Below, piece by piece: positions 1 to 5,218 of a DNA stretch of 7,344 nt. This DNA is from an uncultured Clostridia bacterium (lineage in GTDB: Bacteria > Bacillota > Clostridia > Peptostreptococcales > Anaerovoracaceae). The stretch lies in contig CAMIWY010000065.1 of NCBI GenBank assembly GCA_946402595.1, positions 1 through 7,344 on the forward strand, read 5' to 3'. Position 1 is the stretch's first letter. Each line of letters starts with the position of its first letter. The notes under the pieces were generated by a model, which saw only the letters and a program-made list of their open reading frames with translations, had not been told where the DNA came from and made no database searches. Position numbers and translations under genes: made by a program.

Positions 1-15
1 GCTGTCAGAACACAT
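1..15 (-). CDS. Possible start of a divergent gene (5 codons visible)
   Basis: On the minus strand an ATG at 15-13 is preceded by a perfect GGAGGT (26-21) with a 5-nt gap. Only five codons (M-C-S-D-S) fit before the window edge, so the product cannot be identified. The alternative is that this stretch is the 3' end or downstream flank of a + strand gene: the second forward frame is open from the edge to a TAA at 50-52. No terminator separates this stretch from the purR promoter. Confidence 0.2.
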
Positions 16-55
16 CGGGCACCTCCGGACAGTAAATCGTCATTTTGCATAATTA

Positions 56-85
56 TTGACCGTGACGCGTGTGGAAGAGTAAAAT
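56..85 (+). promoter_or_regulatory. Sigma-A-like promoter of purR
   Basis: A -35 box TTGACC (56-61) and a -10 box TAAAAT (80-85) each match the vegetative consensus at five of six positions and are separated by 18 nt. Transcription would start near 92, giving a leader of about 78 nt to the TTG start of purR. A PurBox-like sequence (83-95) overlaps the -10 box and start region, which suggests feedback control. Confidence 0.6.
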
Positions 86-95
86 GTTCGTAGAA
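83..95 (-). promoter_or_regulatory. Degenerate PurBox overlapping the purR -10 region
   Basis: The sequence AATGTTCGTAGAA matches the reverse complement of the Bacillus PurBox (AWWWCCGAACWWT) at 10 of 13 positions, including the GTTCG core. It has the same orientation as the perfect box at 127-139, with the repeated octamer AATGTTCG exactly 44 bp apart (about four helical turns). Bound PurR here would cover the -10 box and transcription start. The role is inferred from sequence and position only. Confidence 0.45.
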
Positions 96-126
96 TAAAA
101 GCTATCATTAACCTGAAAACGGCTTA

Positions 127-139
127 AATGTTCGGAATT
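127..139 (-). promoter_or_regulatory. PurBox, perfect consensus match (PurR operator)
   Basis: AATGTTCGGAATT fits the reverse complement of the published Bacillus PurBox AWWWCCGAACWWT at all 13 positions. It lies between the promoter and the TTG start of purR, in the leader. In B. subtilis PurR represses its own gene and the two boxes of an operator are usually inverted with a gap of about 16-17 bp. Here the second candidate (83-95) is a direct repeat, an atypical arrangement. Autoregulation is inferred. Confidence 0.7.
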
Positions 140-169
140 ATAGCCGGACTGAGCGAAAGGAGTGATATC

Positions 170-988
170 TTGAAGAAAAACAAAAGAGTAGGCATGCTGA
201 TGGACGAACTGCTGCAGAATCCGTGCCGCCTGTTTGAATCCAGACACTTCTGCGACAAGTACGACATCGCGAAATCAAGCCTGTCTGAGGACATAAGGCT
301 TATAAATGAAATACTGAAAGATAACGGCTCGGGACGCATCGAAAGCATCCAGGGCGTGGGCGGAGGCATCCGCTATATCCCGGGGATTTCCGCCGGCCGC
401 ATCCGCGATCTGCAGGCTGAGATGATCGAAGCACTCTCAGATACTACCAGGATGCTCGGGGGCAAGTACCTGTACACCTCGGACATCATGTTCGACGGGC
501 ACATCTGTGCAGAGATCGCAAGGATCTTCGCTCAGAGATTCCACAGCCTCGGAGCAGATTATGTGGTGACCGTTGAGACCAAGGGAATGGGGATCGCTTC
601 GCATACAGCATACATGCTGGGACTTCCGCTTGTAGTCATCAGGCGCGAGGCAAGATACTCCGAGGGCTCGACCGTCTCGATCAACTACTTCAGCGGAACG
701 GATGAGCACATCCAGAAGATGTCGATCGCAAAACGCGCGGTCAGACCGGGCAGCAAGGCAATAGTAATAGATGACTTCATGAGAGGCGGCGGGAGCCTCA
801 AGGGCATCCAGGACATCCTCGGCGAGTTCGACGTGGAGACAGTCGGCATCGGAGTTGCTCTTGAGTCGAGGCTGCCTGAGAAGAAGAAGGTCAGCAATTA
901 TACTTCCGTGCTCATAATCGATGAGATCGACGAGGATAACAAGGTCATCTCGATCAGGGCCAATGAGGAGCTAACTGCTTCTGAGTAA
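170..988 (+). CDS. purR: PurR, PRPP-responsive purine operon repressor
   Basis: A cytosolic transcription factor that represses purine synthesis and transport genes; PRPP binding relieves repression. The 272-residue product resembles B. subtilis PurR (285 aa) along its length. An N-terminal winged-helix domain (about residues 1-75, with YDIAKSSLSED at 31-41) is followed by a type I phosphoribosyltransferase fold. That fold has VETKGMGI (135-142), EGSTVSINYFSG (165-176) and the PRPP loop IDDFMRGGG (200-208); the paired Asp residues align with those of B. subtilis. As in other PurR proteins the fold serves as a sensor, not an enzyme. I chose TTG at 170 because AAAGGAG (156-162) lies 7 nt upstream and the next residues, KKNKR, align with the family N-terminus. 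An in-frame ATG at 128 would add 14 residues without homology and lies inside the PurBox. The gene stands under its own promoter and probably controls itself. Confidence 0.95.
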   Translation: MKKNKRVGMLMDELLQNPCRLFESRHFCDKYDIAKSSLSEDIRLINEILKDNGSGRIESIQGVGGGIRYIPGISAGRIRDLQAEMIEALSDTTRMLGGKYLYTSDIMFDGHICAEIARIFAQRFHSLGADYVVTVETKGMGIASHTAYMLGLPLVVIRREARYSEGSTVSINYFSGTDEHIQKMSIAKRAVRPGSKAIVIDDFMRGGGSLKGIQDILGEFDVETVGIGVALESRLPEKKKVSNYTSVLIIDEIDEDNKVISIRANEELTASE

Positions 989-1054
989 TGAGGGCTCGCT
1001 GCTCCTGTGATGTGAGGGATATGCTGACCGTATACAGTGTTACGCATCTGTGTG

Positions 1055-1077
1055 CTGCAGCGAAACGGAGCAGTTTT
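1055..1077 (+). terminator. Weak terminator-like hairpin after purR
   Basis: CTGC (1055-1058) pairs with GCAG (1070-1073). The stem continues through a tandem A-G/G-A mismatch and two more pairs to an AAA loop, and is followed by TTTT (1074-1077). An alternative longer pairing joins CTGCTCC (999-1005) to GGAGCAG (1067-1073), with a 61-nt loop. The stem is short and the U-tract has only four bases, so termination would be partial at best. Confidence 0.35.
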
Positions 1078-1105
1078 CACGAAACATAAACAAACTGACA
1101 AAAAC

Positions 1106-1119
1106 GTTCAAATTTGAAC
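1106..1119. promoter_or_regulatory. 14-bp perfect palindrome upstream of the murC promoter
   Basis: GTTCAAATTTGAAC is a perfect palindrome; after a 2-bp mismatch on each side AAA (1101-1103) and TTT (1122-1124) extend the symmetry. Its centre is about 61-62 bp upstream of the predicted murC start site and its edge 19 bp from the -35 box, a position typical of class I activator sites. The GTTC-N6-GAAC layout is not the Firmicute SOS box, which is GAAC-N4-GTTC. I cannot assign a regulator. An AT-rich stem without a T-tract makes a terminator unlikely. Confidence 0.5.
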
Positions 1120-1138
1120 AATTTGGGTGTATATCACC

Positions 1139-1167
1139 TTGAAAGAGCAGGGGCATTTAAATATAAT
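1139..1167 (+). promoter_or_regulatory. Strong sigma-A-type promoter of murC
   Basis: TTGAAA (1139-1144) and a perfect TATAAT (1162-1167) are separated by the optimal 17 nt. Transcription should start near 1174, leaving a 5' leader of about 139 nt before murC (1174-1312). The leader has short self-complementary pieces such as TCAGCCTGCTGA (1209-1220) and CGCAG/CTGCG (1262-1266 / 1281-1285), but I see no T-box or riboswitch signature and no obvious upstream peptide. Confidence 0.75.
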
Positions 1168-1312
1168 CAGTATGCGTGTGCAGCGGGCCTGCTCAGACCT
1201 TCAGTGCATCAGCCTGCTGACATTCAGAAGGAAACAATCCTGTGCATGCTGAACTGAAAACCGCAGCTTACGGCATGCATCTGCGATACAGGTATATAAG
1301 GGGAAAAGTTAC

Positions 1313-2692
1313 ATGGATTTTACACAGTATAAGAGGATCCACTGCCTGGGAATCGGGGGCATAGGTCTTTCGGCAGTTGCTGAGATCCTTGCTGACAACG
1401 GTCACATCGTGACCGGGACGGACATCAAGCCGTCTGAAGTCACCAGGCATCTTGAAAGCATAGGCATCAAGGTCTTCACATCTCATGAACCCGAGAACGT
1501 TGAGGGCGTGGATGCGATAGTATATTCGGCAGCAGTATCTGATGAGAACCCTGAGGTCGTCAGGGCCCGTGAGCTCGGCATCCCGCTCTTCTCAAGAGCA
1601 CAGGTGCTGGGAGCCATAATGGACCGCTATGAGAACTCCGTAGCCATCTGCGGAACTCACGGCAAGACAACAGTAACATCAATGACATCCCTGATTCTCA
1701 GGAATGCCAACTACAAGCCTACCATTCTCGTAGGCGGCAACCTCCCGCAGATCCACGGCAACGTAGAGATCGGAGAGGGCAATACATATTTTGTAACGGA
1801 AGCCTGTGAATACATGGACAGCTTCCTTCAGCTGAGGCCGAGCATCGGCGTCATTCTTAACATCGATTCCGATCACCTTGATTACTTCAAGGATATGGAA
1901 CATATAGTCAAGTCTTTCAGCACTTTTGTAGAGCAGATCCCTAAGGACGGCGTGATCATCGCCTACGGGGACAACCCGTTCGTCAAGAGCATTCTAAGAG
2001 ATCACAGGAACAAGATCACATACGGTTACAGCGAGAGCAACGACTTCTATGCGGAAAATATGAAGTTCAACGAGAGTGGCTTCCCTTGCTTCGACATTTT
2101 CCATAAGGGGAACAAAGTCGCATCTCTTGAGCTGTCCGTACCGGGAGAGCACAACGTACTGAACGCCATGGCTGCGTTCGTTACGGCATCCTTCCTGAAG
2201 GTCGACATTCCTACGATCGCACGTACACTCAAGGAGTACCACGGCACCAACAGACGTTTTGACTTCAACGGAGTCACAAGCAATGGCGTGATGGTCATCG
2301 ACGACTACGCTCACCATCCGACTGAGATCAAAGCGACCCTGAAGGCAGCAAAGAATGTGAAGCACAACAAGCTCTGGCTCGTCTTCCAGCCGCACACCTA
2401 CACAAGGACCAAGGCGCTGTTCGATGAGTTCGTGGATGCTTTCCAGGATACGGACGTGCTGATCCTTACGGACATCTATGCTGCAAGAGAGAAAGACGTC
2501 TACAACATATCGTCGTACAAGCTGATGTCGGCGATGAAACACAAGTATCCCGACAGGGAGATCTATTATGTAAAGGATTTTGAGGACATTGTCAACTATA
2601 TCAACAAATTCGCGGGCAAAGATGACATCGCGATGACTATGGGCGCGGGGGACGTCTACAAGGTCGGAGAGATGCTGCTCGCGAAGGAGTAA
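1313..2692 (+). CDS. murC: UDP-N-acetylmuramate--L-alanine ligase
   Basis: A cytosolic enzyme that ligates L-alanine to UDP-MurNAc using ATP, starting assembly of the peptidoglycan stem peptide (EC 6.3.2.8). The 459 residues show the complete three-domain Mur ligase layout. The N-terminal Rossmann-like UDP-binding domain has GIGGIG at 13-18. The central ATPase domain has the P-loop GTHGKTT at 114-120, EACEY at 163-167 and NIDSDHLDYF at 183-192. HNVLNAMAA (280-288) and RRFD (314-317) follow, and the C-terminal domain has DDYAHHPTEI (330-339) and FQPHTYTRT (358-366). Length is normal for the family and all key motifs are present. ATG 1313 is set by AAGGGG (1298-1303) 9 nt upstream and by the usual MurC N-terminus. 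It has its own near-consensus promoter, and a 119-nt gap without a visible terminator leads to prs, so some transcripts may cover both genes. Confidence 0.97.
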   Translation: MDFTQYKRIHCLGIGGIGLSAVAEILADNGHIVTGTDIKPSEVTRHLESIGIKVFTSHEPENVEGVDAIVYSAAVSDENPEVVRARELGIPLFSRAQVLGAIMDRYENSVAICGTHGKTTVTSMTSLILRNANYKPTILVGGNLPQIHGNVEIGEGNTYFVTEACEYMDSFLQLRPSIGVILNIDSDHLDYFKDMEHIVKSFSTFVEQIPKDGVIIAYGDNPFVKSILRDHRNKITYGYSESNDFYAENMKFNESGFPCFDIFHKGNKVASLELSVPGEHNVLNAMAAFVTASFLKVDIPTIARTLKEYHGTNRRFDFNGVTSNGVMVIDDYAHHPTEIKATLKAAKNVKHNKLWLVFQPHTYTRTKALFDEFVDAFQDTDVLILTDIYAAREKDVYNISSYKLMSAMKHKYPDREIYYVKDFEDIVNYINKFAGKDDIAMTMGAGDVYKVGEMLLAKE

Positions 2693-2797
2693 CCGGAAGG
2701 GAGATTGAACACCACCACATGAGCGAGAAAATGAGACGGGACGCTAAGTCCATGCATCGAACAGTTTTAGCAACAACTCACCACTCAAACTTTCACC

Positions 2798-2803
2798 AGG
2801 AGG
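2798..2803 (+). promoter_or_regulatory. Ribosome binding site that fixes the prs start
   Basis: A perfect AGGAGG lies 8 nt before ATG 2812. The reading frame is open back to an ATG at 2719, but the 31 extra codons have no family homology and that ATG has only a purine-rich stretch about 15 nt away. This site therefore decides the start. Confidence 0.85.
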
Positions 2804-2811
2804 ACGACGAC

Positions 2812-3768
2812 ATGGCGCATGACAAATATGCTAACCTCAAACTTTTCACCTGTAACTCACACCCTGAACTCGCGCAGGAGATCGCAGAGCACATGGGTAT
2901 AGAACTCGGCAAGGCGACTGTTACCAAGTTCAGCGACGGCGAGATCAGCGTAAGCATCTGGGAATCAGTTAGAGGTAAAGACTGCTTTATCGTTCAGTCC
3001 ACCAACGATCCGGTAAATGACAATCTTATGGAGCTCCTCATCATGACAGATGCTCTCAAGAGAGCGAGCTGCAACAGTGTTACCGCTGTAATGCCTTACT
3101 ACGGATACGCCAGACAGGACCGCAAGGCCAAGGCGAGAGATCCGATCACAGCCAAGCTCGTAGCTAACATGATCACGGCTGCAGGCATCGACAGAGTAAT
3201 CACCATGGACCTCCATGCATCCCAGGAGCAGGGCTACTTCGACATCCCTGTAGACCACATGCTCGGACAGCCGATGCTGACAGACTATTTTGCACTCAAG
3301 GAACTGGAAGACCTCGTAATCGTTTCGCCTGACCACGGCTCAGTAAAGAGAGCCCGCAACATGGCCAAGCCTCTCGACGTTCCTATCGCCATCATCGATA
3401 AGAGAAGACCTGAGGCCAACAAGAGCGAGATCATGAACGTAGTCGGTGATGTACAGGGCAAGAACTGCATCATCCTCGACGACCTGATCGACACAGCAGG
3501 CACCATCTGCAATGCTGCTCAGGCTCTCATGGACCTCGGCGCCAAGAGCGTATACGCATGTGCCACACACGCAGTACTCTCCGGCCCTGCACTTGAGAGA
3601 ATCGAGGCAAGCCCGATCAAGGAGATGGTACTCCTGAACACCATTCCTATTCCGGAAGAGAAGAAACTCGACAAGTTCACCGTTCTCTCGGTAGGACACA
3701 TCTTCGCAGAGACCATCAGCAGGATCTATTGCCACAAGCCGATCTCCACAATGTTCCATAACGACTAG
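2812..3768 (+). CDS. prs: Ribose-phosphate pyrophosphokinase (PRPP synthetase, class I)
   Basis: Transfers pyrophosphate from ATP to ribose 5-phosphate, making PRPP for purine, pyrimidine, NAD, histidine and tryptophan synthesis (EC 2.7.6.1); active in the cytosol as a hexamer in this family. The 318 residues are the family length. Visible motifs are FSDGE (40-44), RQDRK of the ATP site (101-105), the signature DLHASQEQGYFDIPVD (133-148) with the metal/ATP histidine at 135, KRR (197-199) and the ribose-phosphate loop DDLIDTAGT (223-231). Two tandem phosphoribosyltransferase-like domains are complete. Start at 2812 is set by AGGAGG at 2798-2803. The 119-nt gap after murC has a possible weak promoter (TTGAAC at 2705-2710, AAAATG at 2728-2733) and a partial PurBox core (CGAAC, 2758-2762); I trust neither. 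A strong intrinsic terminator follows. Its product is the signal sensed by PurR encoded upstream. Confidence 0.97.
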   Translation: MAHDKYANLKLFTCNSHPELAQEIAEHMGIELGKATVTKFSDGEISVSIWESVRGKDCFIVQSTNDPVNDNLMELLIMTDALKRASCNSVTAVMPYYGYARQDRKAKARDPITAKLVANMITAAGIDRVITMDLHASQEQGYFDIPVDHMLGQPMLTDYFALKELEDLVIVSPDHGSVKRARNMAKPLDVPIAIIDKRRPEANKSEIMNVVGDVQGKNCIILDDLIDTAGTICNAAQALMDLGAKSVYACATHAVLSGPALERIEASPIKEMVLLNTIPIPEEKKLDKFTVLSVGHIFAETISRIYCHKPISTMFHND

Positions 3769-3809
3769 GAACAATGCTGATGTCCGTTATGGTCCTATAA
3801 CGACCAGGA
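3758..3809 (+). repeat. Short direct repeat at the prs 3' end with alternative hairpins
   Basis: ATAACGACTAGGA (3758-3770, containing the prs stop TAG) recurs as ATAACGACCAGGA (3797-3809), 12 of 13 identical and exactly 39 nt apart. Between them CGTTATGG (3785-3792) can pair either with CCATAACG (3756-3763) or, through CGTTAT, with ATAACG (3797-3802). The two hairpins share a strand and exclude each other. They precede the main terminator. Confidence 0.5.
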
Positions 3810-3835
3810 GCGGCAACTGCAACACAGAGAAACAG

Positions 3836-3877
3836 AACACCCGGCGTCACGAAAGATGCCGGGTGTTTTCCTTCTTG
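3836..3877 (+). terminator. Strong intrinsic terminator of prs
   Basis: AACACCCGGC (3836-3845) pairs perfectly with GCCGGGTGTT (3858-3867). Three further pairs, one of them G-U, close a six-base loop (ACGAAA, 3849-3854). A pyrimidine tract TTTTCCTTCTT starts at 3866. It ends the murC-prs transcription unit and isolates the downstream repeat array and pth. Confidence 0.93.
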
Positions 3878-3891
3878 CTGACTTACTGAAA

Positions 3892-4151
3892 CCTTGTACA
3901 ATACGGAGATTTTGCATGAAAAAGACAAGGCGTGAGGTGTCAATGCAGCAGAATGAGGGCATGAAGGGGGCTGGACCTTGTACATCTGGGACAAGTTGGG
4001 AAGAAATGACAAGGTGTTCGAGGAAATTACTTGTCAAAAGTGTTGTTCAGCGCGGAAAAGTACAAGGTCTGATGGCAGTTGAAGGATCCTGGCTGGGTCT
4101 CGAAACCAGAATACTTGTCGTTTTGGGAAGAATGTGCCGAATTGTACAAGG
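3892..4151. repeat. 260-bp mirror-symmetric array of four CTTGTC-N24-GTACAAGG sites
   Basis: Four units share the form CTTGTC-N24-GTACAAGG. Two are on the minus strand (3892-3929 and 3976-4013) and two on the plus strand (4030-4067 and 4114-4151). The 24-base gap is exact in all four. Successive boxes of the same kind are 84, 53 and 84 bp apart, so the array is symmetric about 4021/4022. Its ends form a 15-bp inverted repeat with one mismatch (3892-3906 and 4137-4151). Unit centres differ but are AT-rich next to each box. The two boxes of a unit are inverted copies of CTTGT with a constant difference (C against AC), so each unit has a direction. TTGGGAAGAA also recurs (3996-4005, 4123-4132). 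An extra ACAAG lies at 3991-3995. No flanking target duplication is seen. Candidates are a MITE-like element, recombinase or transposase sites, or a regulator array before pth. I recognise no known family. Confidence 0.85.
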
Positions 4152-4228
4152 CGGAGAGAGTCGTGATCAATTTGACATATCGGTGTGACGGGGGTGACGG
4201 ATTCACTACTATATGATATATTAGGCGA

Positions 4229-4241
4229 ATTGTGGTACAAT
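4229..4241 (+). promoter_or_regulatory. Extended -10 promoter candidate for pth
   Basis: TACAAT (4236-4241) preceded by TGG (4233-4235) forms an extended -10 element, which can work without a good -35 box; none is visible. Start would be near 4248, inside the palindrome ATGCCGGCAT (4243-4252). The -10 lies within a small inverted repeat, ATTGT-GGT-ACAAT (4229-4241), whose ends resemble the boxes of the upstream array. A second candidate is GTGACG (4194-4199), 17 nt, TATATT (4217-4222). Either would serve pth and probably mfd. Confidence 0.45.
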
Positions 4242-4264
4242 GATGCCGGCATAAAGAGAATTGC

Positions 4265-4284
4265 AGAAGCGGATAGCTTCTTTT
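4265..4284 (+). terminator. Possible attenuator hairpin in the pth leader
   Basis: AGAAGC (4265-4270) pairs with GCTTCT (4276-4281) around the loop GGATA and is followed by TTTTA. It lies 25 nt before the pth start codon and downstream of the predicted promoters, so it could reduce read-through into pth. The stem is only six pairs, so strong termination is not expected; it could equally be a processing or mRNA-stabilising hairpin. Confidence 0.35.
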
Positions 4285-4308
4285 ACCGGAACAGGATAAC
4301 GGATATAT

Positions 4309-5136
4309 ATGGGTATATTTTTTAAGAAGAAAAGCGGATCCGGGTATGACGAGGATACGTTCGTGATCGTCGGGCTCGGCAATCCGGGAAGTGAATATGA
4401 GAAGACGAGGCACAACATGGGCTTCAGGGCCATTGATGTGCTGGCTGCGGATGCCGGGATTGATATAAGAAGGGCGAAGTTCCATGCGCTGATCGGGCAG
4501 GGACGGATCGCCGGATACAAGGTCATTCTGGTAAAGCCGCAGACATATATGAACAGAAGCGGTATCGCGGTGAGAGAGGCGGCGATGTACTATAATGTGC
4601 CGAGCTGCAATGTCATCGTCATATACGATGACATTGACCTGCCGCTGTCAGCTATCAGGATAAGGAAGTCGGGCGGGGCGGGTACGCACAACGGGATGAA
4701 GTCCGTTGTGCAGCAGCTCGGGATAACGGATTTCCCGCGCATCAGGATCGGCGTTGGCGGCACGTCCTCGGGAGAGGATCTTGTCGACCGCGTCATCGGC
4801 AAAGTGCCTAAGGATGAGCAGGCAGCGCTCGACAAGGCTGCGGAGGCCGCAGCACGCGCCGCTGAGGACATTATCCGTACCGGCATCGAGAAAGCCATGA
4901 GCACCCACAACTTCAACCCTGAAGACGAAGAGAAGAAAGCCAAAAAGGCTGCCGAAAAGGCCGCCCGCAAGGCAGAATACGAAGCGAAAAAGGCAGCCGA
5001 GAAAGCACAGCGCGCAGCCGAAAAGGCTCAGGCAGCTGAGGCAGAAAATGCTGCAGAAACTGCAAAGACGGACACCGGAATCATTGAGCCGTCAGCTGCA
5101 ACAGAACCGGCGGCCGGGGCAACTGAATCAGAATAA
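4309..5136 (+). CDS. pth: Peptidyl-tRNA hydrolase with a charged Ala-rich C-terminal tail
   Basis: Releases tRNA from peptidyl-tRNA that has dropped off ribosomes (EC 3.1.1.29), a cytosolic housekeeping reaction. Catalytic features of the bacterial Pth family are visible: GLGNPG with Asn25, TRHN with the catalytic His35, KPQTYMNRSG (76-85, Asn82), YDDIDLP (106-112) and GTHNG (125-129). The enzyme domain ends near residue 202, close to the usual 185-200 aa. The protein is 275 aa because of a tail of about 70 residues: residues 205-250 are built almost only of Ala, Lys, Glu and Arg, a likely long helix, followed by a Thr/Glu/Ala-rich acidic end. An N-terminal stretch of about 17 residues (MGIFFKKKSG...) precedes the first strand. 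ATG 4309 has only weak ribosome signals (AGGA at 4293-4296, GGA at 4301-4303), so the start is less certain than the function. mfd follows after 82 nt. Confidence 0.95.
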   Translation: MGIFFKKKSGSGYDEDTFVIVGLGNPGSEYEKTRHNMGFRAIDVLAADAGIDIRRAKFHALIGQGRIAGYKVILVKPQTYMNRSGIAVREAAMYYNVPSCNVIVIYDDIDLPLSAIRIRKSGGAGTHNGMKSVVQQLGITDFPRIRIGVGGTSSGEDLVDRVIGKVPKDEQAALDKAAEAAARAAEDIIRTGIEKAMSTHNFNPEDEEKKAKKAAEKAARKAEYEAKKAAEKAQRAAEKAQAAEAENAAETAKTDTGIIEPSAATEPAAGATESE

Positions 5137-5218
5137 TGCAGATGCCGGAGCGGATGCTTTGCCTGCCTCTGGCACTGATTCCCTGATTTCTTTCAGAATA
5201 ATTACAGGATAGACCTGC

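Noticed and set aside
96..126. An inverted PurBox at the standard gap from 127-139
   Set aside because: The best alignment (108-120) reaches only 8 of 13 positions and lacks the CGAAC core.
1106..1119. LexA (SOS) box
   Set aside because: The half-sites are in the reverse order, GTTC-N6-GAAC, instead of GAAC-N4-GTTC.
1174..1312. Riboswitch or T-box in the murC leader
   Set aside because: No T-box sequence or known riboswitch core is visible; only short, weak hairpins can be drawn.
1994..2542. 182-codon minus-strand frame inside murC
   Set aside because: It is antisense to a fully conserved murC with all catalytic motifs and has no ribosome site or recognisable product; it is a shadow frame.
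2719..2811. 31-codon N-terminal extension of prs
   Set aside because: It has no homology to PRPP synthetases, no ribosome site at normal distance, and AGGAGG precedes the internal ATG 2812, which gives the standard 318-residue protein.
3892..4151. CRISPR-like array
   Set aside because: The units have conserved ends and variable centres, but they face in opposite directions, the gaps are unequal (45, 14, 45) and the conserved parts are only 6-8 bp. No direct repeats of 24-40 bp with uniform spacers exist.
3856..4188. Open frame of 110 codons (or about 90 from ATG 3916 with GGAG at 3905-3908) across the repeat array
   Set aside because: It begins inside the prs terminator, the array is strand-symmetric with a 53-bp spacing that breaks frame, the residues show no family pattern, and the repeats are conserved as DNA boxes rather than as codons. 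A small peptide from 3916 cannot be fully excluded.
5137..5218. Terminator between pth and mfd
   Set aside because: Only four-pair stems such as TGCC-TCT-GGCA can be found, without a following T-tract.
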